This document shows positions 55,251-64,000 of a DNA stretch of 64,000 bases, one piece after another. Positions within the stretch are counted from its first letter, which is position 1; every line of letters starts with the position of its first letter. The position numbers and the translations under genes are program-made. The notes beneath the pieces were generated by a model that ran no database searches, was not told the origin of the DNA, and saw nothing but the letters and a program-made list of their open reading frames with translations. Origin of the DNA: Kappaphycus alvarezii (Eukaryota > Rhodophyta > Florideophyceae > Gigartinales > Solieriaceae); contig NADL03000161.1 in NCBI GenBank assembly GCA_002205965.3, positions 62,001 through 126,000 of the forward strand. The letters are read 5' to 3'.

Positions 55251-57680
55251 GGAAATTTAAGAGTTATTACTGGTCACCCTGAAGGATATTCCAGGCCAAG
55301 ACCGACCATACCTTTCAAAATTAACTTACCCACATTTCCCCCTTTACGCTGTTGTCTTGTGTAAGAATATCCTGTATTTTGTGACAAAATATGCACCAGT
55401 GAGTTTTATCAAATTTATCCATTTCCCGCTGCCCCCTGTAGTCAGTGCCTGGGGTGGCGTATGGGTTCCGAGGGGAACGATAACAATACCCCATTGAATA
55501 AGCCTTGCGTAAATAGAGTTGGTAACTGAATTTACGTTATTGCATTTCTAAAATGCCCATTGCCCGATCCGACTAACAGAGTCAAGAACTAACTTGTTAG
55601 ACATCGGCCACGTGCAGTGGGGCGTGAGCCAGGATAGCCTTTGCAATAAAGGACCATATGGTGGAACTGAGGCGCTGGGGGGTGCGCCGATGGATCGTGT
55701 TAGCAGTAGTAAAATATTTCCGCGCTGTTCGTGGAATGAGCTCCTCAAGCAAGAAGATAGTCTAGATGAAGGCGCACCGAGAGAGTCGAAACGCAATGGG
55801 TGCGGATTTAAAGTCCAACTAGAAATTAATAATAGTTTACTCCCGTTGCATTTCTCAGATGTCCACAGCCAAATTCGACAAATATATACAGCAAAGCTAG
55901 CAATCAATTGTAATTCAGCGGTTTAAATTACAGACTGTAGCTAACCGAACAAGATGGCATCGCTTCGGAGGTTTAATCTTCCCTCGCAAGAGTGATTCGG
56001 AACCCGCTGCTTCTATTTCAAGAGGATTCCTCCAGATATTGATTACTAGCCACCTTCTTTGCTGTAATGCTACTCTAATGGGCATGGTGTATCATCCGAT
56101 ACTGCCAATTGTTTGATTCACCTGTTTACATGAGACCTGCTCTGAAAGCTTTTCTCATGCGATCAAATCTTTGGCTATTCAGATCATAATCCAGTGCACT
56201 TTATGTACAGTACGCGCATGCAGTTCATCTCAATAAGAAAATAGCCTTTCATGAGAGTAGTCGCATTACTGATTCATAAGAGGGATTAGGAGCTTCTAGT
56301 CTGAAAGAGAGACTCTTACCGTGGATAGTATGCCAGCGAGGAGGGCAGTGGCGACACTTGATATGATAGCAATACTCATGCGTTACAGCAGTTGGGCCAT
56401 TACGACAGGGTAACGACTGGCAGAGCGGAATAAGATGTGTTAGGGGGAATTTTGGGTGCTTTACTCATTAGGGATGCAGGACGGCTATTTTCCGACGGCT
56501 AAGGTGGACAGGTCTGTGTAATGGAGTCTGGAAATGATGCAAGATGCGTTAGCGTGGTAGAAGTCAAATTATTCTTCAGCATTGCAGTACCGTACATTAG
56601 CCACGTAAACTCTACCATATTCACGTATTTGATTGTTTGGTCGTAATACTTTTGATTGCGATGAGGCCTTTCGAGTAATGGAGGCGCGCAAGCTTCGCAT
56701 GACGAGGCTTTACCTTTAATTGGTAAAGAGAGCTACACTATCACATTCCATAGCTTTTGGCATGGGAGCAAGGAAGGCACGGTACAGGCTCTGGACAGAA
56801 ACTATTTTAAAAAAGGGGATCAGTTGAGATATCTATGCAAGAAATCCATAGTTGCGAATGGTGTGCATGTACTGAGCAAACAATTTCTGCTTCCGCCCTC
56901 TTATTTCGACGCCATCCAGCGCAAGCTCGATTGCCTTGTGCTGCAAATTATATAATACAGCAAACTCTGCGTCTTGTCCATCACAGACGGTACATGCGCT
57001 GTGGTTTAGATCGAGTCTCATGATTTCTCGCTACAGAAAGGGAGGCTGTTTCCTCCGTGAATTATTGCCCATGCACCTTTACGCTGCAACCGCACACCAG
57101 TGGATCGACAGAAATCAAATATTTACACATCCTCTTGGGGGTATGTCGCTCAACTTTTTATCCCAGCCACATATTTCCAACGGTGGAAGATTTGGGGTGT
57201 TTTAATATTTGAAAGACATCGTCCGCTGTTTCCTGTGGTACATGAAGCAGTCGTGGATTGGCTTATTTCCATGTGCTTCGATACAACGGTTTCGATATTT
57301 TACATTAGTTTCTGGAGATACAACCGTTTCATTTGCCTTGAATTTTTACGCCAAGACTTGCAAAGGACTTTGTCATAAACTGCTGCTACAATGCTACGAT
57401 ATCTACGCTCCGGTACAAATTTACTGGATACCAACCCACATATCCACCACAGTAAATTAACCCCCCATTTACGGTAACTGCTGCTTGCATGCAGTCTGTG
57501 ACACAAAGAAAAACTTGAGCCAGGTTGCAGTTGCGCAAATACTTGAGCTGAATGCACAAAAATTGCATGCCCACGCGTGTGCGTGCGGTCCTGAAAAACT
57601 ATTCGTATGCTGTTCTCCGTGGGATGACGGACAAGATGCCCCCAGGACGAAGCGGGTATCGGCGGCGCCCTTGGGGCCTT
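55251..57680. other. No recognised gene; repeat fragments
   Basis: ORFs at 55594-55926 (+), 56833-57021 (-) and 57386-57574 (-) are open but unrecognised. The 56833-57021 frame (IELALDGVEIRGRKQKLFAQ) looks protein-like. 56466-56548 repeats 6811-6890. 56442-56470 and 57186-57213 resemble the LINE A 3'-UTR signature weakly. Confidence 0.35.
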
Positions 57681-57681
57681 T

Positions 57682-58008
57682 TTAGAGGGGGAATTTTTGG
57701 GTTATTTTAATGCATGGAAGATTTTTAGAGTGTAGTGTAAAGTGCCATTTGTACGTAGCCACATCCCGGATAACTCGCCTTGAATTGAACTCCTGTACAG
57801 TACTGTACTTTGATATACTGTAAGGGCTAAGTGTGCAACCAGAATAACCATCAGGAGTCAGGTCCCAGCTCCGGATATCGTGACGATCGTAGGTTCTGGC
57901 CTCGTCCAATGCCGCAAAGTTCCATCCTCGCCTGTAAGTGTAAACCACTTCGTAATAAAACCTCAATCTACTTAGTGGACTGATATCCATATCACCAGCT
58001 GTGCCCAA
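57682..58008 (-). CDS. Unrecognised 108-codon ORF
   Basis: ATG at 58006-58008 on minus. The sequence SPLSRLRFYYEVVYTYRRGW, NFAALDEARTYDRHDIRSWD and LTPDGYSGCTLSPYSISKYS looks like folded protein. The last ~15 codons overlap the LINE A-like 3'-UTR signature (57686-57722), so the natural C-terminus may be lost. Function unknown. Confidence 0.25.
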   Translation of the reverse strand: MGTAGDMDISPLSRLRFYYEVVYTYRRGWNFAALDEARTYDRHDIRSWDLTPDGYSGCTLSPYSISKYSTVQEFNSRRVIRDVATYKWHFTLHSKNLPCIKITQKFPL

Positions 58009-58203
58009 TGGGAAGAAAGAAATGTTGTTTAGAAGAAAGTGCCAATTGGACGAAACAGAGGCGTCACGTCAGTCTCCATCCGCAGCCTCATCTTCCAAAA
58101 TTTTCTAAATTCAAAAGCTCATTTAATCAATTATAGTTTGCTAGTCGTGACAGACAGGCTAAAGTCTGTCTGTGTGGCTTGCACTGCCACCCAGCTAGCT
58201 TTG

Positions 58204-58350
58204 TAAGGAGATTGCAAGATCCGTCGCCAGCCGCGCAATGGAACGGGTTTCAAAGGTTCGAGGCATTCTTCTACAGCGAAACTCGGCGTTGGCAGTAACT
58301 TTTAACGCTGCATGTCTGCCGGCTGGCCTCCCATCGACTCTCTGGTAGAC
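58204..58350 (+). pseudogene. LINE family A 3'-end fragment
   Basis: The + frame without ATG reads KEIARSVASRAMERVSKVRG and ILLQRNSALAVTFNAACLPA, then GLPSTLW and a stop, colinear with the end of the 55.0-kb copy (VARDVAVRVMGAYGKVRAVL..KHAAAAVMFKAACL). It is more diverged than the other fragments. A shifted HCHPASF just upstream matches the GGW.P region. Confidence 0.55.
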
Positions 58351-58693
58351 TGTGGCTGGTGCTAGCATTCGACAGCAAATGATTTGTGCATTGCTTCGAC
58401 CATCGCTACATGTATTGACTTGCAGATTTACAAATCCAAATGGATTTCAGCCAATCTGTACATCTCAATTAAGAAAGCCCCCTTTTCCCGCAGATGAAAG
58501 TAATCAGCTAACAGTGAAAGGGGCCTGTGATCGCGCTACTGCATGAGGTTGACTCCTCGGGCCCCGATCTTCCCGAGGCTCGGGGTGATTGGCACGCATC
58601 CCGAGAGGAAAGTCCTTTGAGAATATGTAGTAAAGGTGTGAGGCTCCTGAAACACTCGAACGATCCTGCAAGGCTCGCCGACCTGAGGCACAG

Positions 58694-59029
58694 CTATTTG
58701 GCTGCTGGTGCAAGTATCGAAATCAACATCGTCTCGAGACAAGCTGATTGGTTGTAAAAGTCGATACAGCTACCATCCCAGCCCGCCCATTTACAGCAGT
58801 CTCCCGATAAGAGCGCAAGGACAGCGATTGTGGTTGTGATGGCGCCTACAAGCGTCAAGAAGCTGATGTGAATCTTCTCAGGTGTAAAAAGTTGATAGGA
58901 ACAGTGAGGAAAAAGTATGCGTCTTAGGTTTATAACTTTATGTAGCTTACGAGATGTTTGCAGAGGAAAGGAGTTTGGTTTGGTTGCGACGGCGCATGGC
59001 CCGTGTAAGCAAGGTGGATGCCACTGCAA
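58694..59029 (-). CDS. Unrecognised ORF with one membrane segment
   Basis: A 111-codon minus frame. A hydrophobic stretch FLTLVGAITTTIAVLALLSG (about 58805-58865) could span a membrane, followed by a Cys-containing tail (DCCKWAGWDGSCIDFYNQSA). No family recognised. It may be an exon or fragment. Confidence 0.2.
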   Translation of the reverse strand: MQWHPPCLHGPCAVATKPNSFPLQTSRKLHKVINLRRILFPHCSYQLFTPEKIHISFLTLVGAITTTIAVLALLSGDCCKWAGWDGSCIDFYNQSACLETMLISILAPAAK

Positions 59030-59639
59030 CCAGCTCTTTACTGAATAGTGGGCCTACCAAGGCGGTGTCACAAGATGACATAAACCGTCTCAGAAAACCG
59101 TGGAAGACCATTCACAGAGTGCACATCAATTGATGGCTATCAACCGAGAGCTGGTGCCGTAAGGAAAGCAACGGCGGAGATTTACACAGTTGTGCTACGT
59201 TCAGCACTGTCCTGACCGTGGCCGACAACCAAACTTCCGTGCCTCCTCCTGTGCTAGACACTGAGCGAAAATGCGCCTGTAATTTCCTTGACAAGGCTGC
59301 TCAACCTAGCAGAGGAGATGTCGAACCGTCTGATCCACGTTCCTCACACACATCCGACCGATCGAATAAACTATCGGGTACTCGGAAACCGGCCTACGCC
59401 AACTGACTACAAACTGCCCGCCCATCAAACATTGTCCACACGAACCTTTACAATGCATGCAATGCATTGATGAGGTTGGGCGCAAGACAAGTGCAAATTC
59501 ATCACTGCTGCGTCCCGCCTATGGACCTCGCCACAATTTGGCAATCCCGTGGCCAATTCGCTGATCAAGAACCCGCTGAGCACCACAAACACTAGTCATG
59601 ACATTTTGACAGGCCACCCGATCACCCATCCTCGCCTCT

Positions 59640-61094
59640 CTTGTCAAGCAACGGCACAGCCTCGTCGACAATAACGTGCCGGCTGTCATCATCGCAGCCA
59701 AGCCCCCCACTCAAGTCGACCCTCATCAAAAGCGGGATTGCCATAACCCGAGCTGGGCGACCGCCAATCCCACATAGACGGCGGTGCACCCACACTAGCA
59801 TACAACGCGCCCGACAAGGCGGCGCCGATACTAGGCCCAACGCCATTCCCCAAGCCCATCAACAGGCCCTGAGCGCTGGTGGCCAGGTGCGGTGGGGCCA
59901 TCTCACTCACCATTGCCACAGCGGCTGTCAAAAACATGGCATATGTCCCCCCATTGAGGGTCTCGACAGCGACAAAGCACGGGGTGACATGCGAACCGAG
60001 CAGATGCACAGCACCGTACATGAGCAAGGTGAGCGAGGACAAGGCCATACCAGCCAGAAAGGCAGCGTGTGCACCGCCCAACACGCCATATAGCGTTGGA
60101 ATAGAAAAACACAACGGCCTCTGTGAAACAACTGAGAAAGACCGACAAGCCAAGGGCGGTTGTGGAAACACCCAGACCACCAAAATAAATAAACGTCGTG
60201 GTCTGCAAGGTACCCAAGACAACCCCTGCACAGTGACGGCGACTGCACAAAACACGGCACGGGGCGTACGCGCGACATGGCAGAAATCGGACATGGTACC
60301 ATTGTGCTCCTTTGCGTGCTGTTGAAACTGAAACAAGGCAGGGGACAAGTCCATAAACAGGGCGACCAGGGCAACGACGACAACGCCAATCACAGCCTGG
60401 ACATAGAGTACGATGAGCAAATCACCATGAAAGACATAATCCACAAGGGCGGAGCCTAGAACGGAAGCGAGACCCCATCCGACAGAACCATACAACCTCA
60501 AGCGACCATAATCGGCATGCGGGCGATGCAGCAGGGTGAGTTTGGCACGGATGCATTATCGACAGCCGGTTCACAGACGGAGACGAAAAGCTCACGTAAA
60601 CAAAGGAGCAGTGTGACGAGAGGGAGGGGGCGAATGCGGGAGAGAATCAAGGTGCAGATGTAGTAGAGGGTGTGGGAGAGGAGGAGGAGGGGACGATGGA
60701 GTCGGGTGTGGTCGAGGAGACGGGTGAGAAGGGGGGCGGCGAGGAAGATGATGAGGCGACGGAGGGAGATGAGGTAGCCGATTTGATGGGCGGGGTAGTG
60801 GAAGGTGGTGGATAGGATGAGGGGGAGGAATAGTTGGGTGTATTGGGCGGCGTAGAAGAAAGAGGTACCAGAGTTTGAAGGGGAGGAGGGAGTTTGGGAG
60901 GTGGAGAGCATGGTTGGGAGGGGGGTGGAGGAGGTTGGGCGAGAGTTGGAGGTGGGTGCGGGGGGGCGGGGGTTGGGGTTGGTTGACCCTTTATGGGGTG
61001 TGGGGATGAGTGCATAGGGCGAGGGAATGGTAGGGATGAATGAATGTTGTCTGCGGCGGGGCCTGATGATCGTAGAATGGAGAATGGGTATCAC
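59640..61094 (-). pseudogene. MFS transporter (MFS_1-like / MFSD6-like), frameshifted
   Basis: A multi-pass membrane carrier. From the right: a Pro-rich N-terminus, then FFYAAQYTQLFLPLILSTTF, LISLRRLIIFLAAPLLTRLL and a further hydrophobic helix (60560-60910), a shift near 60545, RLYGSVGWGLASVLGSALVD (a hallmark of this subfamily, 60430-60500), LLIVLYVQAVIGVVVVALVA, shifted frames with TLQTTTFIYFGGLGVSTTAL and GLSVFLSCFTEAVVFFYSNA (60110-60230), a shift near 60100, then VLGGAHAAFLAGMALSSLTL, GGTYAMFLTAAVAMVSEMAP and SAQGLLMGLGNGVGPSIGAA (59850-60080). About ten hydrophobic segments are visible, close to the family's twelve. The substrate is unknown. Three single-base shifts make the copy non-functional, unless they are sequence errors. 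The purine-rich + strand at 60620-60990 reflects the Ser/Pro-rich N-terminus. Confidence 0.75.
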
Positions 61095-61262
61095 AGTATT
61101 GAATATTGGAGGGGTGGAGTCATTCAGGGGAAGAATTATTGGTCATTTGCATTGGGTGGATCATTTGCGCGTCTTTTTCTCAACATTTTAATTTTCTCAA
61201 TTAAAATGCGTGCCGCATTTTAGTCTAATCGGCGCCTTACAGATCACAAGTTCAAACCTATT

Positions 61263-61275
61263 CCCCCCCCCCCCC
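61263..61275. repeat. 13-base C homopolymer
   Basis: A run of 13 C followed by TACA. A run of eight C plus TACAC recurs at about 61385-61395. The length call of such a run is unreliable. Confidence 0.8.
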
Positions 61276-61983
61276 TACAAAACGCCTCCCCTGACTCATA
61301 CTGCACTGCACTACGTAGTGCAAATCAATAATTGGACCAGTGCTGTCCGATCACCCACCAACCCCAAACAACGGGTGGCCGACCCCCCCCTACACAATCC
61401 AATCTCGGAAAGCAACATACTGTATGTAACAACAGGTTGAACAACTCCCTCACCACAGCAAGTGCCCAACAACCAATCCACACTGTCGCCGAATAACATC
61501 CATATTCTTTACGCATCACCTTTCTCGAGTCTACTCTACCAAATACTGTACTGCCACCCAACATACAGTACTATACTGTACACTATAAACAGTACTGCAT
61601 TGCGCAACACACTATTACTGTAATGCGTCGGGGCTAGGAATGCTGCCGTCACAATGTTGGTCAGGGCCGACAGACCCTTATGCAAGCTTCACGGAATACC
61701 GAGGTCGTGGTCTGCATTTAAAGGTGGGGAGACATGCCGTCAGGCCAGCGACGGATGTCGGCTTCCTACTGCGTGCTGCGAGCAGCACGCATCGAAGATT
61801 TTCAGGAGACAGGGTAGGTCTGAATCATCCAAGACGATGATCGGGGTGCGTCGGGAAGGGTGGAGAGAACCACAAGCTGCACGCGTGCCAGGTTCGTTTA
61901 GATCCGCAATCTACAGTGCGACAAATCAGAAAAGCAACGCAGCAACCTGGTCACATCTACATGCCCCACTACCGTACTTCGCT

Positions 61984-62049
61984 ATGTCAACATCACTGCC
62001 CACCGTGCTTTTGACCGCAACACACGAATATGCAGCCCGTTTTATACAT
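61984..62049. repeat. Left terminal inverted repeat of the Tc1/mariner element
   Basis: 66 bp paired with 63365-63430. The best conserved inner core is ACACGAATATGCAG. Confidence 0.85.
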
Positions 62050-62153
62050 GAACCCAGGCCGTGTAAGTTATTCAGAAAATCGTGGAACAGGACACTTTCT
62101 TGATGCGAAACCACAAAGCAGACACGCATTTCTTGATTGCATAGCAGTAGCAC

Positions 62154-63156
62154 CTAGTACTTTGTTGGCTTTCCCTTCCCCTCAATCACAACCAGCAACC
62201 TCTTCGCCATGCTCCGATAAAGTTTGAAGAGATAATCTGACTCAATTTCGGACCAAACTGTCCTTACCTCCTCCTCTACCTCTTCGATATCCTCAAACTC
62301 CCGGTTGCGCTTATAAACCCTTCTTTCCATCAACGCCCAAACATTTTCATTGATTTTTAAATCCGGGAGCACGCGAGCCAAGATAATGAGCGGATCTGCT
62401 TTGCTTGAGGCCATTCCCGGGTCTTCCGGGCTGTATGAATGGGACAGTTGTCTTGCTGAAAGACCCATGTATCCGTTTCACCAAACACATCCGCGGCAAA
62501 GGGTACCAAACCGGTATCCAAAGTATTGCAAGAACCAGTGGCATTCTGCTTACCTTTGACGATAATCAGTTCAGAGACCCCATAAAACGAGATGGCTCCC
62601 CAGAGCATCGGTGAGGCCCCGCCGTTCTGGCGGTTGGAGAAGCGCTTCGGTTCGGTTCTCAAATCATGCCAATAATACTTGAATCCTTCGGGTCAGTCTA
62701 TATTAAACTTCTTCTCGTCAGAGAAAATGATTTTGATAAAGAAAAGGTGTCCGCGGGCAATGTATCGTCGCGCAAATTGCACTTGTCTCGCCATGTGTTC
62801 CGGTGTCATCTTTGGACCCTGAATCATCTTCCTGTAGACCAACTAACTGAATCCTTTAAGTATCTGCTGGACGCGACGCACCGATACGGGTTTATTAAGC
62901 TGCTTTCTGAGCTCTGATACATGCCTTTTGCCGTTGGCCACCTCTCTTAGAAGACGTCGTTTGAGTTGTGCAGACAGTTCCCCTTTCTCGGCTTCGAAAT
63001 TTGCCCCTTTCCACGTTCTTCATGCTTTACAAAGCGAAAAACTTTTGAGCTGTTGCGGTCGGCTACTTTTGCGATGTTTCTAAGTGACATTCATTCATCA
63101 TGGAGGGTCGCAATTTGACCTTTTTTGAACTGGCTAAGATGGCCTTTGATTGCCAT
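62154..63156 (-). pseudogene. Tc1/mariner transposase, interrupted
   Basis: Cut-and-paste DDE transposase. From the ATG at 63154-63156: HLSQFKKGQIATLHDE, an in-frame TGA, then MSLRNIAKVADRNSSKV (helix-turn-helix), a second basic DNA-binding segment, RRVQQILKGFS with a stop, QFARRYIARGHLFF, FSDEKKFNID (first Asp), PMLWGAISFYGVSELIIVKG, VFQQDNCPIHTARKTREW (second Asp) and INENVWALMERRVYKRNREF (the Glu region), ending at 62154. At least three stops or shifts are present. The normal length is about 330 residues, which agrees with the span. Confidence 0.88.
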
Positions 63157-63364
63157 GTTGTGGGCTCGTTGGGTCTGATTTGTGGAGAGGAAGGGCCCTG
63201 GGCTCTTCTTTATAGTATTTTTTTCTTAACTGTATGGTATAAAAATTCAAGACCGTTTGCTTTTCCCGCTGGAAGTGTTTCTGTCTTCCTTGTTTTCTTT
63301 TTGGTTTCGCATCGGAAAAGTGCTTTAAAACACTCTCTTTTAGATAACGTGAAAAAGTTTGTGT

Positions 63365-63430
63365 ATGTAATAAACTGACTGCATATTCGTGTTTTGCGGT
63401 TAAAAGTACGGTGGACAGCGTTGTTTACAT
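63365..63430. repeat. Right terminal inverted repeat of the Tc1/mariner element
   Basis: Inverted partner of 61984-62049. Confidence 0.85.
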
Positions 63431-63782
63431 TCTAAAGTACCTTAGTGGGGGCGTCTAAATGTATAGAAGTTAAGGTGTTGCTTTTCTGATTTCGCGCACT
63501 GTAATCCATGAGGGCGCGCATGGCACGAAATTATTACGCGTTTCTCATTTCACCACAGAAATATGCAGGTACTACGTGCAGAGTGCTGAATGCCCTACTG
63601 TAACAAACCTAAGAGAATTAGGTTTGAATAGGGTGGCTAAACTCTGCATGTTGTGGGCGCGACATACTGTACAGTATTACAGACGCGGCACACGTGGACC
63701 AAATCGCGTAACAAAGCTGCTGATAAAGCCGAGTCTCCACTTCTCCCGTCGAGCATTTGCTGCGGGTTGCGACAGCGGCCGC

Positions 63783-63983
63783 TTATTCGTCGATTACCTT
63801 AGACATCGTCGCAGACGGCGATCCACGTGAGTCAAAGGCTAGCGGCACAAACTTCCATCCCAGTCTTGATCGTCCTGGGAGGGCTTCACTGGGGATGGCT
63901 GCTACCTTGCTGGCAAGCTCCCTATTTTTCCGTCTTTCCGCTGCTTTGGCAACGGCGCGCGCCTCACGCGCTCCAATGGACAT
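63783..63983 (-). pseudogene. Possible C-terminal fragment of another LINE polymerase
   Basis: The minus frame reads SIGAREARAVAKAAERRKNR and RSRLGWKFVPLAFDSRGSPS. The GW.F.PLAFD..G motif resembles the end of RLE-type LINE polymerases, but it differs from families A and B here. The frame is short. Upstream sequence lies beyond the window (63984 on), so it is partial. Confidence 0.35.
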
Positions 63984-64000
63984 GGACCTCTCTTGGAATG

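Larger units (their letters stand above)
61984..63430 (-). mobile_element. Tc1/mariner transposon with 66-bp terminal inverted repeats
   Basis: A 1447-bp element. The left end ATGTCAACATCACTGCCC (61984 on) and the reverse complement of the right end ATGTAAACAACGCTGTCC (63430 backwards) match over 66 bp at roughly 83%, including CCACCGT, ACCGCAA and ACACGAATATGCAG. A TA dinucleotide overlaps the left end (61983-61984); the right flank has TT where TA is expected. The internal transposase is on minus. Size, TIRs and a DDE transposase make this a typical Tc1/mariner element, now inactive. Confidence 0.9.

Noticed and set aside
59641-60325. Two ~150-codon + ORFs
   Set aside because: Antisense shadows of the MFS transporter, which has ordered hydrophobic segments on minus.

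Overview
The window looks like eukaryotic nuclear DNA from a gene-poor, transposon-rich region. It contains non-LTR retrotransposons with C-terminal restriction-like nuclease domains, Ty1/copia and Ty3/gypsy elements, a Tc1/mariner element, and three host-type genes with no visible introns. A red alga (a Chondrus-like genome) or another protist with compact intron-poor genes would fit, but the sequence alone does not fix the taxon. I see no rRNA, tRNA or CRISPR.

Layout. 1-4.6 kb: a LINE 3'-UTR remnant, then two degraded Ty1/copia RT/RNase H remnants on +, each followed by a purine tract and an LTR start. 6.1-6.8 kb: a CAG-type repeat and a copia-like LTR. 7.06-9.5 kb: a frameshifted protein kinase with C-terminal EF-hands (-). 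10.1-15.0 kb: a family A LINE (-) split by a family B LINE (+) with an 8-bp target-site duplication. 15.0-22.8 kb: Ty3/gypsy element A (-), carrying a duplicated extra ORF of unknown function after the integrase and a 519-bp solo LTR with a 5-bp duplication inside gag. 22.8-24.5 kb: an acidic ORF and a third family B LINE copy. 29.5-34.2 kb: Ty3/gypsy element B (+) with two LTRs and no integrase core. 34.5-36.7 kb: copia gag, an LTR related to element A, and a gag-like tail. 37.8-41.8 kb: the best preserved family B LINE (-). 44.2-45.5 kb: a broken FAD monooxygenase of the kynurenine-3-monooxygenase type. 46-58.4 kb: LINE A 3' ends, GTAC-rich palindromes and a gene-less AT-rich block (48.4-53.5 kb). 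59.6-61.1 kb: a frameshifted MFS transporter. 62.0-63.4 kb: a Tc1/mariner element with 66-bp inverted repeats.

How it fits together: nothing resembles an operon or a pathway. The locus is a nest of successive insertions, and several can be ordered. Family B entered family A, and a solo LTR entered gypsy A. All three recognisable host-type genes carry several single-base frameshifts, so they are decayed copies or the base-level sequence is imperfect. The most unusual items are the duplicated extra ORF in gypsy A, the exactly reconstructable LINE-in-LINE insertion, and two hairpins near 27.6-27.8 kb.
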